From: Ligustrum vulgare
Lineage: Eukaryota; Streptophyta; Magnoliopsida; Lamiales; Oleaceae
Reading direction: 5' to 3'
Length of the DNA stretch: 64,000 nt
NCBI GenBank assembly: GCA_963555705.1
Contig: OY743182.1
Coordinates: 55,689,092 to 55,753,091, forward strand
Every line of letters begins with the position of its first letter. Position 1 is the stretch's first letter. Both the position numbers and the translations under genes were made by a program. Shown here in pieces: positions 1-12,046 of the stretch. The notes beneath the pieces were generated by a model. It worked only from the letters and a program-made list of their open reading frames with translations. It made no database searches and was not told where the DNA came from.

Positions 1-644
1 TCATCATCTAGATCAAACATGATTGTAATATCTCTGTATGTTATAACCTTTATCTGTTTAGAAATATCGTAATATTACATTATCGGTAATACTGTGGTGC
101 TTTATTTCCTATAATATGTATAGTAATTTCATAATACTACAGTGTCCGTAATAACCACTTAATTCATGAATTTGGAGTGATTACTAAACATTACGAATGT
201 GGTAATAACAAGTATCTCGTTAAGTACGTATGCATTACACATTGTGAAACTTAGGGCATATGAAAATCTCGATTGACATAAATCATGGTTCCTCGTGTGA
301 TGATGTTACATTACGCGAATTGTAATGGTCGGTAAAAAAATTACACGATAGATTCATGTCGTGAATCTTGTAAGTGACATATAATCTCATTGGTATAAAC
401 AATTGTAATATATATTTATTATATGAAATATGTCTTATTACAACTATTACAATATTCGTTAAATTTATATTCTTTGTATTGTAAGATATACATGTTATTT
501 GGCGTATGAAAGGGGTACATTTGATTAAATCAATTATAATCTTCCTCCCACTTCATATTCCTACTTTTTTCCTCGAAATACAAAGCTTTCTTTGCGCCTT
601 TCATCTGTATCTTCAATTTGTAATAACATAATCGATAATAAAGA
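1..644. other. AT-rich spacer with dispersed GTAAT/ATTAC words
   Basis: I see no gene here. The first 480 bases carry many short GTAAT or ATTAC words in both orientations, for example near 12-35, 69-90, 148-155, 191-210, 302-345 and 403-455. Such clustering resembles the subterminal DNA of a DNA transposon whose other parts lie outside the window, but no terminus or coding region is visible to confirm it. Confidence 0.35.
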
Positions 645-645
645 T

Positions 646-1252
646 AGAGATGACAACGGGATGGAGAATTTTCGAACCCGGTGTGTACCCGACCCCAATG
701 GGGTGGAAAATCCCTAACAAATGCGGGGATGAAAAAGTATCCTCGAATCATGGATGGGAAGGGGGTGGGGATGACGGTCCCCACCCCAAACTTATCCCCG
801 ATTAACAAGTCTAATTAAAAAAAAGCTCAAATAAATTTTAAAATCCTAAGTCCAAAGATAAAATATTAGGCTCCATTATTTTTCTTAAAGACCAAATATT
901 TCATTTCAAACTAAACCCATGTTTGGTAACACTAGAATTTTAGATTATAATTTAATTCAAAATCAACATCTAATCTTTACCACAAATTTTATCAGACTCA
1001 CAATTTTTCAACCATACATCTCAATAATTTTTATCAAAATCTGCTAAAAATCTAATTTTTATCAATACCAAAAAGGGGGTAAGTATGTAATTTTATTGAC
1101 TCGTAATGCTATTATCTATATATAGTATCTAAATTAAAATAATTTAAGAATTAAAATATATATAATAATAAATGGGGACAGGGATGGTAAGTCTCCTGCT
1201 GGGAGGGCGGGGGAATACATCCCCACCCTGACTCGCCCCGTTGTAATCCCTA
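646..1252. mobile_element. short non-autonomous hAT-like element
   Basis: The ends form a terminal inverted repeat: TAGAGATGACAACGGG at the left and, read on the other strand, TAGGGATTACAACGGG at the right. The flanking 8 bp are ATAAAGAT (638-645) and GTGAAGAT (1253-1260), a 6 of 8 match and so a plausible decayed hAT-type target duplication. G/C-rich subterminal patches (about 655-800 and 1170-1245, rich in GGGGATGG and CCCCACCC) surround an AT-rich core without coding potential. hAT membership is inferred from the 8-bp duplication and TIR style. Length is about 0.6 kb. Confidence 0.6.
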
Positions 1253-1850
1253 GTGAAGATAGAAAATCGGAACAATGTTTTTTTGGATCTTTTTGTAAGC
1301 CATTTAAACATGTTTTTGTTAATTTTTTAGATAATTTTAGTATTTAATATATATTAGTTATCTTAGAAATTTTAGGGAATAATGTATAAATTGCACTTCA
1401 TTTGCATAAAACTTAGAAAATCGTTTGAAGATCAAATTTGTAAATAAAAAACTGCACACGTTGTTGACAATTTGAAATTTACAAATTGATCTTCGAATTC
1501 TCCCATTTTTGGAAGTTTAGCATTGATATGCAAAATAATGAGTTTTGCTCATTTTTTGTTGATGTATATATATTTTTCAGTGTAAATTTCGACATCTTCT
1601 AAGTTCTCTGGGTATGGACTATATGAAACATAGATTTCACGCATAGGAGAACTTAGAGGAGAGTTTGCCAAATTTACATGTGAAAATATATAGACATTAA
1701 TAGAAGAATGAACAAAATTAATTAGTTTGTAGATCAATGATGAATTGTTAGGGCTCCTACCTTTAAATTAGATGTGGAGTAATATGGTGGACTTAGAACA
1801 TTCATGTCACTCGAAATTATCACATAATATACATTTTTATTATTTCTTGC
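1253..1850. repeat. AT-rich spacer with an imperfect foldback
   Basis: There is no gene. An imperfect inverted repeat joins about 1405-1446 (with GAAGATCAAATTTGTAAAT) to about 1476-1535 (with ATTTACAAATTGATCTTC). The best-matched arm core is about 20 bp around a loop of some 30 bp, with weaker pairing outward through a shared TTTGCAT word. It could be a decayed foldback MITE; no target duplication is evident. Confidence 0.35.
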
Positions 1851-3014
1851 AGGATGCCAGAGATGGAAATTGATAAAAGCAGGACGAACATTAGAAATTA
1901 AAAATCTCAAGAATTCTTATTTGGTTTGAAAGCTTTTACAGATATGGAAAGAGTACTTGTAAACAATCGAGGAGGTTCACATGGAATGGGTAAATGAGTA
2001 TACGGCAACCGAGCACGTAAGTAAAACATATTGTATAAAACTAGTCTTTTTTGTTTCATCGATTTTACATTTTATTAATTAGCCTCTATTTTTTAATGCA
2101 ATCATTACAATTTATAAATTAATTTATAAATAATACAATTTTTCAAACCACTCTTCAACCACACACATTTTCACTCTCTACTTTTTAACTGCACATTTTA
2201 TCTCAAAAATGCACATAAACCAATTTATAAAAGCTACACTGTTGTTGAACAGAGCCTTAATTTTTTTTTTTTTATCACAAGACATACTCGTTTTGGTGAG
2301 AGAGATGCAGCAGACCCAGGCTGCCTATAGTGGCGCGCAGGTGGATGAGGGCACTATCATGAAGGAGGACCTTGGAGAACGACGCGAATTTATGCTAGGA
2401 GTTGTCCGGACCCTGAAGGGCAGAACTCTATCTATCAAGAGCAGCGTTGCATCGTCCCACGCCCCATTGGGAAACACTATTCCTCTAAAGCTACAAATTG
2501 TCAAACTCGGAAGATTTGTTGGCATTATACGAGGCTAGGATGCAAGCCCAAATGTAAACAATGATGGGGGTTATTAGGAGTCTAGCTGTAAATCAATGTA
2601 TGTTAACGGATGATGTAATTAATGTGGAACGTCGTAACGCGATGAGGTCGTGCCATCAGATGGGTTGTGATATGTTATTCGTAAAAATGCATTGTATACT
2701 TTTAATTTTATATAATGTGGTATTTTTGTTTTGCAATAATTTATTTTTTTAAAAAAAATAAAATAAATAGAAACTGCAGGGTCGACATTGTCGCCCCTAC
2801 ATGTGTTGTTGCTATATATATAATATCTATAGTAACGACTGGCATCATCCCTATACTATAAGTATGAAAAATTCGCCCCTATAGACATTGCATCATAGGT
2901 TTTGGGCAACAAACTTGTAGGGAAGACATTATCGTTCCTGTTGGTTAACAATGGGGGCATATTGTTCTATAGAGGCGACATATGTCGCCCCTATAAGAGA
3001 CTTTTCTTCTAGTG
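1851..3014. mobile_element. terminal part of a CACTA (EnSpm) element
   Basis: The right end is CTTTTCTTCTAGTG at 3001-3014, which on the other strand reads CACTAGAAGAAAAG, the usual CACTA terminus. The last 230 bp carry subterminal repeats of the word TCGCCCCTAT in both orientations (near 2791, 2872 and 2975-2992), as CACTA elements do. A decayed transposase piece lies inside (2310-2575). The other terminus is not visible, so the left limit is arbitrary: the element may start before the window or have been lost. The expected 3-bp target duplication partner on the right would be CCA (3015-3017). Confidence 0.65.
2310..2575 (+). pseudogene. remnant of the C-terminal part of a CACTA-type transposase
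   Basis: The open frame from about 2305 reads MQQTQAAYSGAQ, then a GERREFMLGV stretch, a Ser-rich segment and, after a frame change near 2520, EARMQAQM followed by a stop. Plant CACTA transposases (Transposase_24-like C-termini) often end with a GERxxYxxGxG-like segment, a Ser-rich linker and a coiled coil ending in MQAQ-type residues. The match is by pattern only. The fragment lies about 430 bp inside the CACTA terminus, the expected place for the end of the gene. No catalytic part remains. Confidence 0.4.
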
Positions 3015-3570
3015 CCATTAAATATATAGTTGAAATTAATTGTTGGGTTTGACTTAAATTAAAATATAGGTTTAGGTAGTACCAAATAAGGACATCGCAT
3101 ATGTTGATGTAAAAAATGGTTCAACATCTTTCTTGTCCGCGTAAAAAATATATTAAAGTGCATGAATTATAATACAGATTTTGGTTAGACTCGTGGTCCG
3201 ACTTGAATATATTTTTTCTATTTTATATAATAAGTTGAAAGTTTACATGAAGGGGAAGAGATCTCTTTATTCTCTCGAGATCTCTTTTGGAGATGTAAAA
3301 TAATAAAAGTGACCTCCCCTATGCTCTCCCCTTTTACCCCATTTTATACTCGTTCTTCTCTTGACACTAGTTACGTTAAATCCCCCTTATCCCAGCCTTT
3401 ACACTTTGTATTTCTGTAAGATTTTGGATAATTGATTTGTCCTTTCCTTTGGAAGGGGCTAGCTATCTTGCTAAGTATGGGGATTGGTTAATTAGGAAGC
3501 TCCATCAGCTCTCTTCCATGTAGGTTACTCAATCATGGTTACGTCCTTATTAATTTCTTGAGTCTGGGTG
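3015..3570. other. spacer without recognisable features
   Basis: AT-rich DNA between the CACTA terminus and the truncated chromovirus. I found no coding match, LTR end or inverted repeat that I can support. Confidence 0.4.
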
Positions 3571-3574
3571 TCGA

Positions 3575-4625
3575 GGATTTTTTATAGGATTACCAAAATC
3601 AGCGATAGGGAATGACGCCATTTGGGTCATTGTAGATCGACTTACAAAGTCAGCTCATTTTCTACCAGACAGGATGACTCTCAATATGGATCAGTTTGCA
3701 CAGTTGTATATCAGAAAGATAGCTCGACTTCATGGAGTACCAATTTCCATTGTCTCAGACAGAGATCCAAGATTTACTTCGAGGTTTTGGAAGAGTTTGC
3801 ATGTGGCAATGGGTACTAAATTAAATTTTAGTACTGCCTACCATCTCCAGACAGAAGGACAGTCTGAACGCACTATTCAGACACTGGAGGATATGCTTCG
3901 AGCATGTGTGCTAGACTTGAGTGGTAGTTGGGAGAACCATCTACCATTGGTGGAATTTGCCTACAATAATAGTTTCCAAGCTATGGCACCATATGAAGCA
4001 TTGTATGGACAACGATATCGATCGCAAATCTATTGGGATGAGGTTGGTGAGAAGGCGTTATTGGGACCAGAGCTTATTGAAAGAACGGTGGATGCTATTG
4101 AGAAGATCAGACTGCGAATTAAGACCGCGCAGGATAGATAGAAAAGTTATGCAGATCAGAGAAGAAAGGATTTGGAATTTCAGATTGGAGAGAGTATTTT
4201 TTAAGGTAGCCCCGATAAAGGGCACTTTTCGCTTTGGGAAAAGAGGAAAGTTGAGACCTCATTTTATTGGACCATTCGAGATATTAGAACAAGTAGGGAA
4301 CGTGGCTTATCATTTGGCTTTGTCACCAGAACTTGCAGCTGTTCACGATGTGTTCCATGTTTCTCTATTGAGAAAATATGTTCATGATCCTAGTCATGTG
4401 GTAAATTATCAGTCTCTTGCAGTTCAGAAAGATTTGTCTTATGAAGAGACACCTATGTGCATAGTAGAGAGAAGTCCATGTCTTAAGAAACAAAGAGATT
4501 CCTTTAGTCAAAATTCAGTGGGGGTAGACACAACAGTGATAAGGCTACTTGGGAAAACGAAGATGAGATCTTAACCAAGTATTCAGAAATCATGGACCAA
4601 GTAAGTTTAATTTCGAAGAAGAAAT
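3575..4625 (+). pseudogene. Ty3/gypsy integrase and chromodomain (truncated, broken)
   Basis: The catalytic core starts within GNDAIWVIVDRLTKSAHF (first Asp, about 3612-3665). It continues through IVSDRDPRFTSRFW (second Asp, about 3753) and TEGQSERTIQTLEDMLR, which holds the catalytic Glu (about 3852-3902). A TAG near 4139 interrupts KTAQDR-KSYADQRRKDLEF, and a second stop follows SIF at about 4200. The C-terminal part holds LRPHFIGPFEIL and a chromodomain with YEETPMCIVER (about 4440) and, after a frameshift near 4500, KATWENEDEI. In chromoviruses this chromodomain directs integration to marked chromatin. It lies directly before the PPT and LTR, as expected, and is non-functional. Confidence 0.88.
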
Positions 4626-4630
4626 TATTT

Positions 4631-4644
4631 TAAGGGGGTAAGGT
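4631..4644 (+). promoter_or_regulatory. polypurine tract of the chromovirus
   Basis: The purine-rich run TAAGGGGGTAAGGT lies immediately before the LTR start TGTAGTGACC. This is the plus-strand primer position in LTR retrotransposons and fixes the left edge of the 3' LTR. Confidence 0.75.
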
Positions 4645-6984
4645 TGTAGTGACCAAGAATTTTTACGCATTTAATAATTATTTTAAAATTATGAAAAACG
4701 TGCCGCTGCGATATCATCCATTTTTAAGTTAAATGTCGCGACGTATTCGTCTAACCAAGTCGAGAAATGTAAAGTTCATTCGATTTTAAATAAATTTCGA
4801 ATTTCTAAAATTTTATTATTTTATTTATTTATTTAAATTATTATTTTCAAAATCGTTTTATATTCCAAATTACGTCAAGCTCCTTTTATCAGATTCATTT
4901 CCGGGCCAGTTGAATTCGCATATTATTTTTCTCGAATTCCGTGTATTACTTGTTTAGGTTTCCATAACATCCTATACTACCACCAACTTCCACCTATCAC
5001 ATCAATCCCATACCGTACCCTAGCTCTACAATCCAGCAACCATCTTCACCAGCCTCTCCTCTCAACACAACCACAAGTTCATCCTTGTTCCCAACAACAA
5101 CATTCACGACATTGGAGCTCAGCAAGCCTCAACCTCATTTCCTCAACTCCATTGCAGCCTCCTCCCGCAGCCAGGTAACCTCGAACCCCAACCTCACCAT
5201 TTGAATCATCATCTCAACCACGACTGAACCACTGCTATTACCATGATCTGAACACATCACACTACATCGACCACCATCACCGCCTTTACCAACATCACCA
5301 CCAGTCCACTGCAGCACCATAGCCAAAATGCCAAATTGCCGATCGAACCACCACCAAGTTGTATCAACCACAGTGACCACAACAACACCAAATACCAAAC
5401 CAAGTCCTGAATCCATTGCACAACCTGCGCAGTACCACTGCCCCAAAATGTCGCACATCACCACTGCCTAGCCACAACCACTGCCACTTCGGTTTTGACA
5501 ACCAATCAAACCCCAAATCAAGAAAAAAACAAGAAAACTCGTTACTTACCTTCATCGTCGGCTGTTTGGACGGATTTTCGCCGGTACATCACAACCCAAG
5601 TCTCTGTACCTACACCCAAAATCTAGCCAAAATCCATTATTTTCTTCAACCACCCACGCTCACTTCTTCATCGCCTACCCTCAACGGCGGTGCCACCGCC
5701 AGTGTGGTCGACGTCGACGTCGTCGATCGGAGAGGGAGGGGCTCCGCCCTCCCCCGCTCTCTGTCTTCTCTCTCTCTAATGAGTTAGAAAGAGAGTGAGA
5801 TAGATCGATATATGTGTATATATTATATTTTTAATTTCAAAAATCTGCACTTTACTCCCCAAGTTCCAAAGTTATTTAAATCAGTCCCTATAGTTTTAAA
5901 ACTTATCATTTCAACCCTTAAGTTTTTAAATGATTTTAATCAGTCCCTTCATTTTTAAAAATCAATTATTTCTATCCCTACAATTTAATATCCGTTTTGA
6001 TTTTCAACCCAAGTTTTGAAAATTTACATTTTAGTCCCCCAACTTTCAAATCATCAATTTCAATCCCTAAATTGTAATTTATCATTTTTAAACTATAAAT
6101 TTCAAAGACTAATTTAACTCATTTTTTTTCTAATTGGCTAGACGAGGCGTATGGAGATTTAAAGGATTGAAGTCATTTCCCGCTCGACTTTGCACTCGTT
6201 GAAATTAAGGTAGACTCGTCCCTATTAATTGATTTAAATTATGATTGCATGTGAATGTGTATGTTATGTGACTTATGTGAAATTCATTTTTATGAAAATA
6301 GACAAGAATATATTTCTTTGGAAATATTTATGTTGTTATGTTTGTCATAACTTATATGTTTTTATGCATGAGAAAGAAAGAAGAAAATGTCTTGCAAGAT
6401 AAATGATGATGTTATGCATAACTTATGTGTCTTATGTGTACAAGAAGAAAGAGCAACCCATACCCTATGATTTTAAAGAGCCTGTGATTTTTCAAAGAGA
6501 AGTCATGTACTTTAATGCACGAGAAGAGAAACCAACACCCTATGATTTCTAAAGAGCCTGCATTTATGTGTTCAATTATAATGTAGATTAATTAATTAGC
6601 GATGAGTCTACTGAGTATTTCTATGAAATGCTCATGTCTATTTTAACAATATTTGCAGATTTCGGAGATGGTGACAGATGATAGATGATTGTGGCAACAG
6701 TCATTAAATAATCGAAAATCTTATTTTGATGATCCATATTTCTAAACTTTGGCTATTTTTGAGATTTTCAATTATTTGAGAAATTATGGCATTGCCGAAT
6801 CATTAATGGCTCAATTCGTTATTTTGAATTGTTTAATAAATGCTTTCGAATTTTATCGACCATTACAATTTATTTAATGTTTCCAAAAATGAATTTCAGT
6901 TATTTCTTCCGCTAGAATATTATTATAAAGTTTAGACCAGAAAATGACGTGGTGAACCGGGTATTTAGAACTCGGAGCGCTACA
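4645..6984 (+). repeat. 3' LTR of the chromovirus, 2340 bp
   Basis: It starts with TG and ends with CA (TGTAGTGACC to GAGCGCTACA), directly after the PPT. The length suits Tekay/Del elements. A CA/CT-rich stretch (about 4960-5790) is followed by an AT-rich part with repeated short segments, including an imperfect duplication around ACCCTATGATTT with AAAGAGCCTG (about 6459-6485 and 6536-6560). The open frames inside (for instance 5135-5464) have low-complexity composition and look like chance. Confidence 0.82.
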
Positions 6985-8094
6985 GACCCTATAACGAACT
7001 TTGCGCTGATAACTCTAAATTCAGTTGAATTTAGGGTACCAGTTTGAAAGACCTTAAATCTTACTTGTTCGAGTCAAAAAGGCTCCAAAGATAGGAATAA
7101 GACTATTAGCTTTTTTCTATTTTTATGCTAGCTAGTGCTTGTTTATACTTGTTGACTAAAACCTCCTAAATCAAATATGCAAAACCAAGAACTTCAGACC
7201 CACAATCCATCAATGCCTACATATACTAACTTTTCCACCCCCCCCCCCCCAAACTGCTCTATTTTATTCTAAATTTTAGGTCGGGATCTAGATTTTTTTA
7301 GGTTTGGGGTTTTTCAGTCTCCTATGGTCAAATTGCATAAGTTCATCCCACATATATCAAGCATCCCCCCGCACAAGTAATTACTTGACTTCGGCTATAT
7401 GCTCAATTCATAAGTCTAGCATGAAATAAGTAAATTTGAAAAATTTAGGTTCACATGTTGTCAAAAGTTCCAACTAAAATAGATAACTAAACCAAACTAC
7501 ATCGCTTGAAGGAAGTAAATCAACAAAAACATTTTTTTTTTTTTTTTGCTCAAAAAATAATAATAATTAAAATCCTAAATCAAGAGAAAGTCTGAGCAAT
7601 TCTAATAAATTTAGCAAAAGAGAATTTCAACCGATATTAGAGCAGTTATATAGACCAGATATTTGGTTTTACAGACTAACACCAACATTATGAGGTAAAC
7701 CGAATACACCACCCCCAAATGAAATAGTACATTTCCCTCAATGTAAGAATAAAGATAATAAAATATACGGCAAAGCACAACCAAAAAGATCAAACACTTC
7801 CCTGGGGTGTATAGGTTGCTACTAAATTGAGGGTCCTGCAGTTGGATCTGATAGGTCGCGTAGATCACGCGCCTGTCTATGCTCAAGTGCCTCGAGTCTA
7901 TACTCCATGGATGTGAGGTGAGTCATGATACACGTCAGCTGACTGCATACCTCCACCCATGTGCATCATGCCAATCGCAGCTCATTTGGAATATCGGCCC
8001 GGATCAAACCCTGGATCTGAGTCTCTAGTTTGTCCATCCTCCAATCCTATTGAGCTAGTATCTCCATAAAAGTTGTGTTTCTAGCAGTATATCT
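6985..8094. other. A2 3' untranslated block
   Basis: This contains no gene. It holds one copy of the conserved stem-loop block shared by the Athila-like elements: GACCCTATAACGAACTTTGC at 6985, then a hairpin AAATTC-AGTT-GAATTT at about 7017-7032, then TAGGGTACC. A C-run (7238-7249) follows. The corresponding block of A1 lies at 14380-14800. The PPT and LTR that should follow are missing because the chromovirus LTR abuts at 6984. Confidence 0.65.
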
Positions 8095-9196
8095 CTACCC
8101 TATCATCGTAAGCTCAGTCATAATCTGTCTCAAGAGCCTGTCGTCTGCCGGAGGTGTTGGTGGGACTGGCTGTGTTGGCTCTCCCATAACTAGCTCTGGG
8201 ATATCTGTTGGATCTGGAGGTGCCCTAGGTCCTCGTATGCTCTCTATAGTCCTCTTGCTAATGGTTGCCTCTAATGGATTGGGCTCCTCATGAGGGAGCA
8301 ACTCCACTCCCTCATCCAGACAAATGGCACTAATGAGACTCGAGAGTAGTATACCCCGCGTGGTGTCCAACTGAGATGCAAGAGTAGTGATGAAGTCGAA
8401 GATATGGCGCCCTAAGTTTATCTTGAGCTCACGTGTCAATTGATGTATCAGTCGGGCCCTCTCCTCATTAAATGTAGTGCGGTGAGAAGTGGGGTCGATG
8501 TTATAGCACATAAAGATATGCAAGATCTTCAAAGTGTCAATGAGCTCTCTATGTACAAATCACCCCAGCCTATCTAGGAATGCATCTACCCTACCATAGA
8601 GGAACTAAGTGATCAAGTCCAAATCAATATCAATCTCCATCGGCTCGATCCCCTCCATAGTCAGCCCCATTATGTGCTCAATGACCTCGGTTTAGAAAAT
8701 GATCCGCCTGCCTCTAACCCAAGTCTGGTATCGATGCTCCGAATCTGGCTCCTCAATTGTAGCATTAAATTTTGCAAAGAACTCCTTCATAAGGAGTGGT
8801 TATGACCGATGTGGGGTGGTTGCCAACTTCTGCCACCCTGCACTCCCTATAAGGTGGACCAGCATAGTATGTGGGAAGTCTGTTAGTATTACTTCCCTTT
8901 CCCCCAAAATCCTCTTTTTCTTGAGATTATCATCAAATAATTTCTTGCTCTTCGGGCCCCATAAATCTTTGGATACTACATGCCTCAGATACATCCGTAT
9001 CACTATCTGAACTAGATGCTCTACGACACCGTTTGGAAGTCCCAATTGATTTTTTACCCTTATGGGATGAAGTAGAAGATGCATTTTTGGGAGGCATAAT
9101 ACCTACAAAAGATGAATAAGAAATATTAAATCCAAAGTAGTTGGTATGAAATCTAAGAATATCAAGAAACACACCTAAACTTAGGAAAATGTGCAA
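8095..9196 (-). pseudogene. putative plant transposon protein ORF of A2
   Basis: The start MPPKNASSTSSHKGKK is followed by a basic, Ser-rich stretch (KRCRRASSSDSD), then KKRILGEREVILTDFP and GWQKLATTPHRS. After two in-frame stops come NIDPTSHRTTFNEERARLIH and LASQLDTTRGILLSSLISAICLDEGVEL, ending with a Pro-rich tail (PTQPVPPTPPADDR). This matches the domain called putative plant transposon protein (PTP, PF20167 by my recollection), which occurs downstream of pol or gag in Athila-like elements. Its role is unknown. Stops near 8700, 8605 and 8550 disable it. A second copy lies in A1 (15776-16700). Confidence 0.7.
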
Positions 9197-10389
9197 ATGG
9201 AAATGAAGAAAATATGGGTAAGTGGAGCTTTTCGACCTAGGACATCACCTCGAAAAATTAAAACTTTTCAGGGACATCTCTGGTTATGTGATAGTGCATG
9301 TTTTAGTCTACAGCATGTTCAAATTTGAGAGCAAACAAAGGTCATTAGGGTCGAGAACCAAAGGGACGAAAGTGTGACATGGGGCTAAAGCGAGGCTGGA
9401 GTGAGCTTGCAGTGGTGCAGTGAGTGTGCAATGAATGCAAATCTTATTTTTAGGCTTTTGATGTGCTGTGACAAATCAAGACATGAACCAATGACAAATA
9501 ATCAATCCTAAGCATGTAATGAAGATAAGTGCTCGGGTGAATTTCTCAAAATCGAGCAAAAATTCCACTTTGACATTTCATTAAACACTTTGAAGGCATG
9601 TAAAAATTTCCACACAAATCATAGAAATATAGCCATGGATCAATCCAAAAACTTAAAGGAAACATAAACAACTCAATTCTACACCAAAAACTACATATTC
9701 CCATCCTCCATATTGTCTAAATTCGAGCTTTCAAAATTTAGGGCACAAAATGGATTTTAGGGCAAATTTCAAGAAATTTAAGTGAAAATCGTACCTTAAA
9801 TATGAAGTTTGATGAGAAAAATGTGATGAATCTAATGTCTTTCACGATTTAGGAGTGGATTGATCTTGGTAGAGTTGGATTTAGGCTATTTTTGAGAAAG
9901 AGCAGCGTGCCTATTACATTTTGAATTACGAAACCAATGTTGTGTTTTTAAAATATGTTCAGCGCCCAGTGTAATCGCGCATGACGGTACGGTTTACCAG
10001 ATGAAATTTTTTTCAATTTTTGTTTCGAATCCAGCTCGACTCCAACATGTTTTGTGATGCATGAACATAAATTATGACCATAAATACCATGATTTAGGTG
10101 TGTGAGTGATTAATGTGAACATTCAATGGCTAAGAATATACCTAACCACCTAAATATGCAAAATGTGAAAATTTTGAAGTCTTAACTCTAAATGCAAGGC
10201 ACAAAATTGTCGACATGCAAAATATGAAATCATGCAACCTAAAATCTAAAAATAAAGCAACAATTGAAAGCAAGATAAATAAAAAGGAAGAAATATAGGT
10301 TACCTCATAAAGCGCTCGGTTTATAGTCTTAAGCTCGACTTTGTGGTTTTCACTCCAATGATGCAAGAGTAGTAGAGGTTTTTTCTTTC
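9197..10389. other. A2 spacer between integrase and the downstream ORF
   Basis: This AT-rich stretch has no domain I can name. It corresponds in position to 16700-17960 of A1: both contain similar words around CGACTCCAACATGTTTTG (near 10037 and 17597). That shows the two pieces descend from the same element family. Confidence 0.55.
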
Positions 10390-11441
10390 GAGAATTCACC
10401 ACTCCAATAGGGCTTCAAGTATAGTCCATTCACTTTAAATGTGTCATTTTCCTCATGAGTGATTTCAACTACTCCGAATAGATAAACCTTGTTCACCAAG
10501 TAAGGACCCGACCATCTTTATCTCAATTTTCCCAAAAATAATTTGAGATGAGAATTGTACAATAAAACTTGTTGACCAATCTCAAATTCTTTCCTTTGAA
10601 TATGCTTGTCATGCCACTTTTTGGTGCCCTCTTTGTACAATTTTGAACTCTCATATGCATCCAATCTAAATTCATACATTCCATTAAGTTTCAACAACCT
10701 CTTTTCTCCCGCTGCTTGCAAATCAAAATTCAACTTCTTTATAGCTCAAAGAGCCTTGTTCTCCAGCTCAACTGGTAGATGGCATGCCTTCTCAAATACA
10801 AGGAGATATGGAGATATTCCAATAGGTGTTTTGAATGCTGTTCTATATACCCACAATGCATCGTCAAACTTCTTGGACCAATCCTTTCTTGTTGAACTTA
10901 CTATCACCTCAAGAATTCTTTTGAGCACTATGTTTGAAATTTCCACTTGCCTACTAGTTTGAGGATGATATGGAGTGGCAATCCTCTGTTTTGCTCCATA
11001 TTTTTCCATTAGCTGTTAAAATTGCCTGTTACAAAAATGTTTACCTCCATTATTGATTATCGCTCGTGGAGTACCATACCTTGTGAAAATGAACTTCTTC
11101 AGAAATTCTATTACCACTCGACCATCATTTGTAGGTAATGCAATAGCTTCAACCCACTTAGATACATAGTCAACTACTACCCGAATGTACCAATTTGAGT
11201 AAGAGAAGATGAATAGACCCATGAAATCTATTCCCTAAACATCGAGAATTTCCACTTCTAGAATACTGTTTAGAGGAATTTCATTTCTCCTGGAGATGTT
11301 GCCAGTTCGTTGACACCTATCACATTTTTTTATGAGTACATATGCATCCTTGAATATAGTAGGCCAATAGAATCCTAATTGTAGAACTTTTGTACCTGTT
11401 TTAGAAGCTCCAAAATGGCCACCTATGGAAAAGCATGACAT
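10390..11441 (-). pseudogene. Athila-like integrase, decayed
   Basis: The zinc-binding N-terminus shows GGHFGASKT and CDRCQRTG (HHCC). The core has [15 protein letters not shown], where the first Asp lies just before a break near 11225. It goes on with [18 protein letters not shown] and [13 protein letters not shown] (about 11045), in which the usual second catalytic Asp of the DNG motif is Asn. [12 protein letters not shown] (near 10950) keeps the Glu. The C-terminal part contains [32 protein letters not shown] and GPYLVNKVYLFG. Stops at about 11225, 11013 and 10745 break the frame. It follows RNase H directly, as in Ty3/gypsy pol. Confidence 0.87.
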
Positions 11442-12046
11442 TGCTCCAATATTTTGACTTCTTCATCTTCTAGAACATACCTCCTAATTATCTTATCTGG
11501 ACATGTTTATAGAGAATAAGATCCTCCCACAAATAATATTTCAAGTAAGAAAAGAATTTCTTCTTTTGATGACTTGAATATCCAGGCAGAATGATAGATT
11601 TTTCCAAGTAGTTTACAATGTCCGCATACCATGGTGCCTCCCCTATACTAAACAACTGCTCATCTAGAAATACATCAAAAATATCAGTTAGAACTAGCTC
11701 CTTTTCCTGTTCAAGGTGAGATAGATGATCTACTACAACATTCTCACACACCTTTTTATCCTTGATGTCTAAATCAAATTCTTGCAATAGTAATATCCGT
11801 ATGATCAACCTGGGTATTGCATCATTTTTACTCAACAAGTGTTTCAATGCAGCATGGTCTGTGTAGACTGTTACCTTTGGTCCCACGAGATATGAACGAA
11901 ATTTGTCAAATGCATACACAACTGCAAGTAGCTCCTTCTCACTAGTGCCATAGAAGTTGTGCATCAGTGAGTCTGGCTAGCATAATAAATCATGTGGAAT
12001 ATTTTACCTCTTCGCTACCCCAGAACTGCTCCCATTGCATAGCCAC

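Larger units (their letters stand above)
3571..6984 (+). mobile_element. 5'-truncated Tekay/Del-type chromovirus (Ty3/gypsy)
   Basis: From left to right it carries the second half of integrase, a C-terminal chromodomain, a polypurine tract and a complete 3' LTR. The LTR begins TGTAGTGACC at 4645 and ends GAGCGCTACA at 6984. The 5' LTR, gag, protease, RT and RNase H are missing, so the left side was lost by deletion. The DNA right of 6984 is the 3' untranslated block of Athila-like piece A2, so this element inserted into A2. The expected left copy of a 5-bp duplication (GACCC, 6985-6989) cannot be tested. Confidence 0.85.

Noticed and set aside
5135..5787. Open frames on both strands in the CA-rich part of the chromovirus LTR
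   Set aside because: Low-complexity TTMTT-like content and no domain; expected from the biased composition of the LTR leader.
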